In this document: positions 1 to 5,539 of the stretch, in pieces | How positions within the stretch are numbered: the first letter of the stretch is position 1 | How the letters are laid out: each line of letters begins with the position of its first letter | Assembly: GCA_964505475.1 (NCBI GenBank) | Contig: CAZDIJ010000107.1 | Span: forward strand, 1-7,532 | DNA: 7,532 bases | Direction: 5' to 3' | DNA from: JAGXQV01 sp964505475 | Lineage (GTDB): Bacteria; Pseudomonadota; Gammaproteobacteria; Burkholderiales; Sulfuricellaceae | Notes under the pieces: model-generated | What the model was told of the DNA's origin: nothing | Databases searched by the model: none | What the model saw: only the letters and a program-made list of their open reading frames with translations | Translations under genes and position numbers: made by a program

Positions 1-1102
1 ACCAGGAGCGGTCGAAGATCGACACCCGCCCCTTGCGCGGAATATGCCGCCAGAAACGCCACAAATAGGGCTGGGCGCGTTCTTCCTCGGTCGGCGCGGC
101 GATCGGGATGACCTGGTACTGGCGCGCATCCAGCGCGCCGGTAATGCGGCGGATGCTGCCGCCCTTGCCGGCGGCGTCGTTGCCCTCGAATACGGCGATC
201 ACGGTGAGGTCTTTGAATTCCGGGCTGCGCGTCAGCCGCGCCAGCTTGCCCTGGTATTTGCCCAGTTCCGCCCGGTACTGTTTCTTGTCGAGTTGCTGGG
301 TGAGATCGAGCGTCTTGAGGATATGCAGATTGTCGATCGAAGGCAGCAGCGGCGGCGCGGAGGGCTGCGGCGGCTTTTTCTTCTTGCCCTCATCGTCGAG
401 GCGCTTGCGAATCGCTTCGAGAATCACCTTGCCCACCGTCAATCCGCGATAGCGCGGATCGAAGCCCTCGACGATGATCCACGGCGCCTCGGCGGTGCTG
501 GTGTGGCGGATGACGCTTTCATGGACAGTGTGGAACTTGTCGTAAAGCTTGAAGTGCTCCCAGTCGCGTTCGGTGACGCGCCACCGGGTTTTGGGATTCT
601 TCTCCAGGATTTTCAGGCGTTTTTCCTGCTTTTCCTCGGACAGGTGCAGCCAAAATTTGATAATCAGCGCGCCTTCGTCGGTCAGCATCTTTTCCAGACG
701 CCGGGCGCGCCCCAGGCTTTGTTCGAGATCGGCCACCTTGGTGCGCCCGAATACCCGGTTGAGGATCGGCCAGGTATACCAGGAACCGAGAAACACCCCG
801 ATCTTGCCCTTGGGCGGCAAGGCGCGCCAGAAGCGCCACATCATCGGACGGTCGAGTTCCTCGTCGGAGGGTTCACCCATACCGTGGGTCTGCACGTGGC
901 GCGGATCGAGCCATTCGTTGAGCAGGTTGACGGTTTCGCCGCGCCCCGCGCCGTCCACCCCGCCGACCAGGACGATCACCGGAAATTTGGCCATGCTGGC
1001 CAGGTCCAGTTGCATGTCGAGCAGCGCTTCGCGCAATGCCGGCATCTCCTTGTCGTAGGTGGCCTTGTCGATCTTATGTCCCAGTTCCGCCGATTCGAAC
1101 AT
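1..1102 (-). CDS. pap: Polyphosphate:AMP phosphotransferase (two-domain PPK2), 3' end cut by the window
   Basis: Transfers a phosphate from inorganic polyphosphate to AMP, giving ADP in the cytoplasm (family knowledge for fused two-domain PPK2 proteins). 367 codons are visible; the family is usually near 490-500 residues, so roughly the last quarter is missing. Two PPK2 domains are recognisable. The N-terminal one (about 1-230) has the P-loop-like GVDGAGRG around residue 54 and the WRFWRALPPKGKIGVFLGSW block at 89-108. The C-terminal one (from about 270) has GNDAAGKG with Lys313, then WRFWRHIPRKGRVSIFDRSW with Asp364. The N-terminal copy has Arg54 in place of the Walker A lysine and Leu105 in place of the Walker B aspartate, so only the C-terminal copy looks catalytic. 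The ATG at 1102 follows AAGGGAG at good spacing and opens with MFESAELGHKID. It is the last gene of the leftward cluster, 217 bp after the CYTH-CHAD gene. Confidence 0.92.
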   Translation of the reverse strand, partial: MFESAELGHKIDKATYDKEMPALREALLDMQLDLASMAKFPVIVLVGGVDGAGRGETVNLLNEWLDPRHVQTHGMGEPSDEELDRPMMWRFWRALPPKGKIGVFLGSWYTWPILNRVFGRTKVADLEQSLGRARRLEKMLTDEGALIIKFWLHLSEEKQEKRLKILEKNPKTRWRVTERDWEHFKLYDKFHTVHESVIRHTSTAEAPWIIVEGFDPRYRGLTVGKVILEAIRKRLDDEGKKKKPPQPSAPPLLPSIDNLHILKTLDLTQQLDKKQYRAELGKYQGKLARLTRSPEFKDLTVIAVFEGNDAAGKGGSIRRITGALDARQYQVIPIAAPTEEERAQPYLWRFWRHIPRKGRVSIFDRSW

Positions 1103-1168
1103 GATTTTTCTCCCTTATCTCTTGCTAAAAACTTAGTTAGCCACGGATGAACACGATAGGCCATCGGC

Positions 1169-1186
1169 TTGGCAAAGATTTGCCAA
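1169..1186. repeat. 18-bp palindrome TTGGCAAA-GA-TTTGCCAA
   Basis: Two perfect 8-bp arms are separated by two bases. As RNA it could fold as a 7-bp stem with a four-base loop; as DNA it looks like a two-fold symmetric protein site. It sits in the leader of pap, about 67 bp before its start codon, inside the larger repeat at 1141-1256. Function is unknown, and no run of T follows on either strand, so it is not a standard terminator. Confidence 0.5.
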
Positions 1187-1194
1187 TCACCCGG

Positions 1195-1208
1195 AAGGCG
1201 TAAGGCGT
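1195..1208. repeat. Tandem heptamer AAGGCGT x2
   Basis: Two adjacent copies of AAGGCGT are followed by the near-copy GAGC. Such seven-base runs (variants of taaggcg/tgaggcg) are, from memory, a common kind of intergenic filler in betaproteobacteria. No function can be inferred. Confidence 0.4.
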
Positions 1209-1319
1209 GAGCTTTGCAGGCCATTGATAATCCGTGATTATCCGTGCCAATCCATGGCGGAATGGCTTTTTCTAGGATTATTGACGATGGATAATGCGCG
1301 CCTTGCCGCGAATGCCCCA

Positions 1320-2870
1320 TCACCCGTCTCTGGTTTTCCAGAATCGTTTCCGCCCCTTGAAATCCCCCCATGCCTGATCGAGCTCGGCAAGACGCACGCT
1401 GGCCTGGCAGGCGTTCCAGCCCATTATTTCACCGATGGCCAGGGCTTGCAACGCATCCGCCCTGCCCGGCGCCTCCAGTTCGCCGAGCAGGCGGCGGGTC
1501 GTCACATGGTCGTTGAGCACGCCGAGCAGGTCTTGCAATCTGCCCAGGGATTTCAAATAGGCTTGGGTTTCCGCGCCGGGATAGAGGCGCGAGAGAAATT
1601 CGGCGGCATAGCGCAGCTTCTTGCCGGCGATGCGCAGGGCATGGCGTTCCGGCGCCGACAGCCCGGACAGGTCGGCGCCGCGCCGCAGCAACTGCTGGTG
1701 GCGCTTGTTCAACAAGCCGGCGCTTACGGCGAGTATCGGCCGGTCCAGCATTTTCCGTTGCGCCTTCGACGACTCGCGGCGCCAGGCGGCGCGATTCAGC
1801 CAAGCGCCGAGATTCAGCAGCAGCTTCTGGTAGCGCGGCGAGTTCGCCGCATGCCGCGCCTGCTCGCGGCATGCGGCGTCAAGCGCCTGCGCCTGTTCAC
1901 CCAGCCGCCGCAAGGGCTGGTCTTCCGCGCTGGCCGCCAGGATCGGCGGCAGCGTTTCGCTCACGAACACATCCCAGTCGCGCGCCGCGCCGAGTTCCCC
2001 GGCCAGCCAGCGGATTTCGCCGAGCAGCGCCTCGTCGCGGATGGCCGGCGCCACCTTGGCGAACAAGCCCATGGCGGAACGCAAGCGCCGCATCGCCACG
2101 CGCATCTGGTGCACGTATTCAATGTCGTCGCCGGCCAGCAGGCCGTTGTGGTTGGCTTGCAAATGGCCGATACAACTCCCGGCGATGGTCTGGAATACCT
2201 GTTCGACGCTGGCGTCGCCGCGCAAGGCCAAGGTTTCCGCCTTGACCGGCTGCGGAGGCGGAGGCGGCATGCATAAGGCATAGCCGCGTTCCGCCTTGCT
2301 GGCGTTTTCCAGCCGCAGCGGCGCCCGCTCGAAAAGCGCCAGCGCCGCCTCGTAGAGCGCCGCCGGGCTGCCGCCCTTGAGTTCCAGTTCGACTTCGCAG
2401 ATCGCGGCGGTCGCCATCCCGGTGGAGATTTCCCCCAGGTCGAGCGCCATTTCCACCTGGTCGCCGGTGGGCGACCCAATCTGCCACAGAGTGCGGCGGA
2501 ATCCGGTGTTGAAGACCGGCTTGAGGCGGCCGAACACCTCCGGCGCGGCGAACAGCGCGCACAAGCCGGGGTCGTCGATCTTGGTCAAATCGGGATGGCC
2601 GTGGGCGACCGGCGCCTCGAATTCGTGGCGGCTGTGCAGACCGGCCTTGACGCTGCCGCCGCCCTTCACGGTTTGTATCCAGCGCCTGCCGTCACGCCGC
2701 ACGCGCAGGGCGACGCCATGCTGGCGCAGGAAGAAATCCCCGGTATCGAAATAAATGCTCAGCAGATGCTTGTGTTGGGGCGCGCCGCGCGACCATCCGG
2801 CGGGAACGGCGAAACGGCGCAGGCGGGACACGTCGGCGGGTTCGATCAACAACTTCAGTTCGATTTCCAT
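1320..2870 (-). CDS. CYTH-CHAD domain protein (probable inorganic triphosphatase / polyphosphate-binding)
   Basis: A 516-residue cytoplasmic protein with an N-terminal CYTH (triphosphate tunnel) domain at about 1-205 and a C-terminal CHAD helical domain at about 220-510. CYTH hallmarks are the ExExK start (Glu2, Glu4, Lys6), YFDT at 40-43, LRVRR at 55-59, EFE at 83-85, EVELELK at 159-165 and SKAERGYAL at 191-199. A proline run at 202-206 marks the linker. CHAD hallmarks are HQMRVAMRRLRSA from His254, HALRIAGKKLRYA from His410, and LND at 452-454. E. coli YgiF has this architecture and hydrolyses triphosphate; CHAD domains bind polyphosphate granules (family knowledge). The start at 2870 is chosen because the CYTH fold begins at MEIELKL and GGGAG lies 5 bases upstream. 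An in-frame ATG at 2894 (8 residues longer) has AGGA at 6 bases and is a real alternative. It lies between parA and pap, matching a polyP role. Confidence 0.93.
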   Translation of the reverse strand: MEIELKLLIEPADVSRLRRFAVPAGWSRGAPQHKHLLSIYFDTGDFFLRQHGVALRVRRDGRRWIQTVKGGGSVKAGLHSRHEFEAPVAHGHPDLTKIDDPGLCALFAAPEVFGRLKPVFNTGFRRTLWQIGSPTGDQVEMALDLGEISTGMATAAICEVELELKGGSPAALYEAALALFERAPLRLENASKAERGYALCMPPPPPQPVKAETLALRGDASVEQVFQTIAGSCIGHLQANHNGLLAGDDIEYVHQMRVAMRRLRSAMGLFAKVAPAIRDEALLGEIRWLAGELGAARDWDVFVSETLPPILAASAEDQPLRRLGEQAQALDAACREQARHAANSPRYQKLLLNLGAWLNRAAWRRESSKAQRKMLDRPILAVSAGLLNKRHQQLLRRGADLSGLSAPERHALRIAGKKLRYAAEFLSRLYPGAETQAYLKSLGRLQDLLGVLNDHVTTRRLLGELEAPGRADALQALAIGEIMGWNACQASVRLAELDQAWGDFKGRKRFWKTRDG

Positions 2871-3056
2871 GCCGTCTCCCGAATCCATATCCATAGGGTT
2901 TCCTGGAAAAAACCAATCAACCACGGGGAACACGGGGCATGCCCGAGAAAAAACAACGCCATGGCATTCATGCTTTCCGGGCGTCATACAGCGGCAAGCT
3001 GCCACCGAATCGAGACTTTTTTACCCCGTGTTTCCCGTGGTCGGACTTCCCTTGTT
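2871..3056. other. Intergenic gap between parA and CYTH-CHAD
   Basis: This 186-bp gap carries the inverted repeat at 2920-3041 and two runs of six or more T or A. On the transcribed (minus) strand the second arm is followed after about 10 bases by TTTTTT (2907-2912), so the element could act as an inefficient terminator or RNA-processing site between the two genes. No convincing promoter is visible. A longer reading of the CYTH-CHAD frame crosses this gap from 3005 but has no family similarity. Confidence 0.5.
2920..3041. repeat. Long-spaced inverted repeat, arms CCACGGG(G/A)AACACGGGG
   Basis: The left arm CCACGGGGAACACGGGG (2921-2937) is matched on the opposite strand by CCACGGGAAACACGGGG (3024-3040) with one difference in 17; one more flanking base pair extends it to 2920/3041. 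Each arm is itself two CACGGG units nine bases apart. The 86-bp interior encodes nothing recognisable. Size and layout resemble a miniature inverted-repeat element or a REP-like intergenic repeat. I see no obvious target-site duplication. Confidence 0.65.
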
Positions 3057-3692
3057 TTATTCCCGCGAACAATCCTGCAACCAGTCGAGCAGCGGCTGCC
3101 ATTGCTCGACATCCCGCGCCACCCGCGATGGCGGCAAATCGTAGAGACTGACCCCCTCGCCGGCGGCCTGCACGTAAAGCTGCGTGTCGCGCAGGAAGGT
3201 CAGCACCGGAAAGCCCGCCTGCGCGAGGAATTCCTCCAGGACGGTGGCGGCGCGGGTGCGCGCATCGACGCGCATGCCGATCATCGCCACGTAGCTCTTC
3301 GCCTTGCGCACCGCTTTTTCCGCCCGGAGAATTTCCAGAAAGACCTGGGTCGCCGCCATATCGAAGGCCGACGGCTGCACCGGCACCACCACCAGGTCGG
3401 CGCGCTTCACCGCGTTGGTGAGCTTTTCGCCGTGCACGCCGGCCGGGGAATCCATGATTAGCCAGTGCGGGCGCGCTTCGGCCAACGCCTTGCGGCTGTC
3501 TCCCCCGCTCCAGCCGTGGATGCTCGGCAGTTCGCCGGGACGCCGCGCCAGCCAGCCGAACGACGACTGCTGGCGATCCAGATCGGCCAGCAGCACGCGC
3601 TCGCCCTGATTGGCGAAATAGCCCGCCAGATTGGTGGCGAGCGTGGTTTTGCCGCTCCCGCCCTTGGGATTGGCGACCAGTACGGTTCTCAT
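3057..3692 (-). CDS. Orphan ParA/MinD-family ATPase
   Basis: A 211-residue cytoplasmic P-loop ATPase of the ParA type. The deviant Walker A is KGGSGKTT at 10-17, with signature Lys10 and catalytic Lys15. LLADLDRQQ at 34-42 corresponds to the usual LLIDLDPQ (Asp37, Asp39; the usual Pro is Arg40). LIMDSPAG at 78-85 is the switch II/Walker B region (Asp81), and VVVPVQPSAFD at 101-111 is typical of the family. Members dimerise on ATP, bind nucleoid DNA nonspecifically and move or space cargo. At about 210 residues it is a short ParA with no N-terminal DNA-binding extension, and no ParB or parS site is seen in the window, so plasmid or chromosome partitioning is unlikely. Its ATG directly follows the sixA stop codon with no good ribosome binding site, suggesting coupled translation. 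With CHAD and Pap as neighbours, polyP-granule positioning is an inference. Confidence 0.92.
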   Translation of the reverse strand: MRTVLVANPKGGSGKTTLATNLAGYFANQGERVLLADLDRQQSSFGWLARRPGELPSIHGWSGGDSRKALAEARPHWLIMDSPAGVHGEKLTNAVKRADLVVVPVQPSAFDMAATQVFLEILRAEKAVRKAKSYVAMIGMRVDARTRAATVLEEFLAQAGFPVLTFLRDTQLYVQAAGEGVSLYDLPPSRVARDVEQWQPLLDWLQDCSRE

Positions 3693-4145
3693 CTATAAAA
3701 AATCCGGGGAAATCACCAGCTTCAGCACGGTCTGGCTTTCATCGCGGCGATTGCGGCTGGAAATCCACCACACCCCGCTTTTCTTGATGCTCCAGCTTAC
3801 CCGGCGGTCGGCCAGGATGTAGGCCGCCACCTCGCCGAGGGTCGGCTGGTGGCCGACCACCACCACGGCGCCCTTGGCATCCGGCCAGCCGGCCGCGCCC
3901 AATATCGCCTCGGCGGAAGCCCCCACGGCGATTTCCGGCAATGTCGCAAAATCCGCCGCCAGCGCCATGGCCGTTTGCTGGGCGCGCCGCGCCGGGCTGG
4001 CGAGCACCCGATAGCCTTCGGGCAAGCGCGCTTGCAGCCAGGCCGCCATGGCCGCCGCCTGTTTTTCGCCTTTCGCCGTCAACTTGCGCTCGCTGTCGGG
4101 AAAACCGTCTTCGGCCTCGGCGTGCCGCCACAATATCAATTCCAT
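3693..4145 (-). CDS. sixA: SixA-type phosphohistidine phosphatase
   Basis: A 150-residue histidine-phosphatase-superfamily enzyme of the short SixA branch, which removes phosphate from phosphohistidine in proteins (in E. coli the targets proposed are ArcB and the nitrogen-PTS protein NPr). The catalytic block LWRHAEAED carries Arg7 and nucleophile His8. SPARRAQQTA at 50-59 supplies the phosphate-pocket arginine, and VVVGHQPTLGE at 95-105 supplies the second catalytic His99. The short form lacks the large inserts of phosphoglycerate mutases, as expected for SixA. The start at 4145 fits the universal beginning of the family (MELILWRHAEA), although no strong ribosome binding site precedes it. 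It is the first gene of the leftward cluster. The C-terminal segment after about residue 118 (SWSIKKSGVWWIS) is also typical of SixA. The physiological substrate here is unknown. Confidence 0.92.
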   Translation of the reverse strand: MELILWRHAEAEDGFPDSERKLTAKGEKQAAAMAAWLQARLPEGYRVLASPARRAQQTAMALAADFATLPEIAVGASAEAILGAAGWPDAKGAVVVVGHQPTLGEVAAYILADRRVSWSIKKSGVWWISSRNRRDESQTVLKLVISPDFL

Positions 4146-4217
4146 GAAGATTAAGTTCCGTCCGGGTTTTTCGGCTAGAGTATATAGTACGTCCGCATCC
4201 TTAATCTATCGTGCGCC
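4146..4217. promoter_or_regulatory. Divergent promoter region between sixA and the MgtC/DUF4010 gene
   Basis: The 72 bp between two divergent start codons must hold promoters for both genes. An AT-rich core at 4179-4190 offers TATAGT (4183-4188) as a -10 for the plus-strand gene and TATACT (4179-4184, minus strand) as a -10 for sixA. The minus-strand version has a weak TAGATT at 18-bp spacing. No good -35 is seen on the plus strand. The two -10 candidates overlap, which would make the two promoters compete. No Pho-box-like direct repeat was recognised. Confidence 0.4.
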
Positions 4218-5450
4218 ATGGAACATTTATACGCCTTCGCCACCAGCCTCGCCATCGGCCTGTTGATCGGTCTGGAACGCGAGCGCAGCGCCGCCGCCAA
4301 GGCCGGATTGCGCACCTTCGCTCTGGTGGCGCTGCTCGGCGCCATCTGCGCCATGCTGTCGGTGCAAAGCGGGACGGCATGGCCGCTGGCGGCGGGTTTT
4401 CTGGCCGTGGGGCTGCTGATCGTTGCGGCCTATTTCGGCGCCCCGGCCGCCGGCGGCGACCCCGGCACCACCACCGAAGCCGCGCTGCTGGTCTGCTACG
4501 GCCTCGGCGCGATGGTCTGGTACGGCTACAGCAGCATCGCCATCACGCTCGCCATCGCCACCGTCGCGCTCCTTTATTTCAAGCCTGAGCTGCAAGGCAT
4601 CAGCCGCAACCTGGAACGGCGCGATCTGCTTTCCATCCTGCAATTCGCCACCCTGTCGTTCATCGTCCTGCCGATTCTGCCCAACGTCGGCTATGGCCCT
4701 TACAAGGCGCTCAACCCCTACAATGTTTGGCTGATGGTGGTGCTGATCTCGGGCATCAGCCTGTCCGGCTATGTCGCGCTGCGCCTGGTCGGCCAGCGTT
4801 ACGGCGCGCCGCTGCTGGGCTTCATGGGCGGCATGGCGTCCAGCACCGCCACCACTCTGGTTTATGCCCGCCACGCCAAGGATGCCCCGCAACTGCTGCA
4901 TTTGACCGTGCCGGTGATCCTCATCGCCAACCTGGTAGTGCCGGTGCGCCTGGCAGTGCTGGGCGCCGTCACCGCCCCCGCCCTCCTGCCCCAGCTTCTG
5001 CCGGTGCTCGGCGGCGCCTTGGCGCTCGGCATGGCGGCGACCCTTTATTGGTGGCGCAAGCTGCACCGGGAAGACGAATTGCCCCTGCCGCCGGTGAAAA
5101 ACCCGGCGGGAATCCGCATCTCCCTGACTTTCGGGCTGATTTACGGCGCCGTGCTGTTTCTCACCGCCTGGCTTTCCGATTTCGCCGGCGACCGGGGGCT
5201 GTATGCCATCGCGGTGGCGTCGGGGCTGACCGATGTCGATGCGATCGCGCTCTCCAGCCTGCGCCTGTTTTCGCTGGGCAAACTGGAGGCGGAACAAACC
5301 GTCGCCGCCGTCGCCCTGGCGTTGATCGCCAACCTGGCGTTCAAATTCGGCCTGATCGTCTTCTTCGGCGGCGCCATGCTGGCGAAACGCTGTGCTTGGG
5401 GCATGGGAGCGGTGGCGGCGGGCGCGGCGGCGATGCTGTGGATTTCTTGA
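4218..5450 (+). CDS. MgtC/DUF4010 family polytopic inner-membrane protein
   Basis: A 410-residue integral membrane protein of the MgtC N-terminal plus DUF4010 architecture. The first helix carries the MgtC-type signature LAIGLLIGLERER (11-23), followed by a basic loop and LRTFALVALLGA (31-42). Hydrophobic segments recur at about 33-52, 55-73, 88-104, 107-121, 140-156, 170-190, 228-250, 255-276, 303-320, 328-345, 362-385 and 390-409. Further family-like blocks are DPGTTTEAALL (81-91), GMASSTATT (205-213) and GLTDVDAIALS (336-346). The biochemical role of DUF4010 proteins is not established; MgtC itself is tied to Mg2+ limitation and ATP-synthase control in other bacteria, and should not be transferred uncritically. 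The ATG at 4218 is supported by the signature start; no clear ribosome binding site precedes it. It is divergent from the polyP cluster and appears to be a single-gene unit. Confidence 0.88.
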   Translation: MEHLYAFATSLAIGLLIGLERERSAAAKAGLRTFALVALLGAICAMLSVQSGTAWPLAAGFLAVGLLIVAAYFGAPAAGGDPGTTTEAALLVCYGLGAMVWYGYSSIAITLAIATVALLYFKPELQGISRNLERRDLLSILQFATLSFIVLPILPNVGYGPYKALNPYNVWLMVVLISGISLSGYVALRLVGQRYGAPLLGFMGGMASSTATTLVYARHAKDAPQLLHLTVPVILIANLVVPVRLAVLGAVTAPALLPQLLPVLGGALALGMAATLYWWRKLHREDELPLPPVKNPAGIRISLTFGLIYGAVLFLTAWLSDFAGDRGLYAIAVASGLTDVDAIALSSLRLFSLGKLEAEQTVAAVALALIANLAFKFGLIVFFGGAMLAKRCAWGMGAVAAGAAAMLWIS

Positions 5451-5474
5451 AAGAGAACTTCAAGGAATCGCGGG

Positions 5475-5510
5475 AACCCATTTGATAAAGCTGAAGAATG
5501 GGTTAAAGTT
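5475..5510 (+). promoter_or_regulatory. Candidate sigma-70 promoter framed by an 8-bp inverted repeat
   Basis: TTGATA (5482-5487, five of six consensus bases) is followed after 16 bp by TAAAGT (5504-5509, four of six). The perfect inverted repeat AACCCATT (5475-5482) / AATGGGTT (5497-5504) brackets the -35 element and spacer, the layout of an operator for a dimeric regulator. The same repeat could instead form an 8-bp RNA hairpin behind the DUF4010 gene, but only TTAAAGTT, not a T run, follows. It would drive the PP2C and FHA genes. Confidence 0.35.
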
Positions 5511-5539
5511 AAGCCTTACGAAAAAGAAGGGCAGCCTTC

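Larger units (their letters stand above)
1141..1256. repeat. Imperfect inverted repeat of CACGGAT units
   Basis: The left arm at 1141-1157 reads CCACGGATGAACACGAT. The right arm, read on the minus strand from 1256, begins CCATGGATTGGCACGGAT and continues with one more CACGGAT unit. The units recur every 10 bases, and the arms match only partly (about 12 of 17). From memory, ccacggatgaacacggat-like strings recur between genes in many proteobacteria; I cannot verify a family here. The layout resembles the more perfect inverted repeat at 2920-3041 in the next gap, suggesting one class of intergenic element. Confidence 0.5.
1103..1319. other. Intergenic gap between CYTH-CHAD and pap, filled with short repeats
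   Basis: This 217-bp gap holds no credible gene. It contains three kinds of repeat: CACGGAT-type units in opposite orientation at its two sides (1141-1157 and 1231-1256), a near-perfect palindrome at 1169-1186, and two tandem AAGGCGT heptamers at 1195-1208. The pap ribosome binding site lies at its left edge. I see no convincing sigma-70 promoter in the minus direction, so pap may be read from upstream or from a promoter I cannot recognise. Confidence 0.6.

Noticed and set aside
44..1150. Plus-strand open frame of 368 codons across pap
   Set aside because: It is antisense to a clear two-domain PPK2 gene; its composition is that of the complement of a GC-rich gene and it has no recognisable motifs.
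1224..2276. Plus-strand open frame of 350 codons across CYTH-CHAD
   Set aside because: Shadow of the minus-strand CYTH-CHAD gene, whose motifs are unambiguous.
2871..3005. Longer start of the CYTH-CHAD protein at 3005
   Set aside because: The 45 extra residues read through the inverted repeat, do not resemble CYTH, and two better starts with ribosome binding sites lie at 2870 and 2894.
2895..3056. Rho-independent terminator after parA
   Set aside because: The paired arms are 86 bases apart and the T run starts about 10 bases after the stem, so it does not fit the classical form; kept only as a repeat.
3057..3692. Chromosome or plasmid partitioning operon
   Set aside because: No ParB gene and no parS-like palindrome (TGTTTCACGTGAAACA type) in the window, and the neighbours are phosphate-metabolism genes rather than replication genes.
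4227..5297. Minus-strand open frame of 356 codons
   Set aside because: Antisense to the DUF4010 membrane protein; very rich in Gln, Arg, Gly and His, as expected of the complement of Leu/Ala-rich membrane codons.
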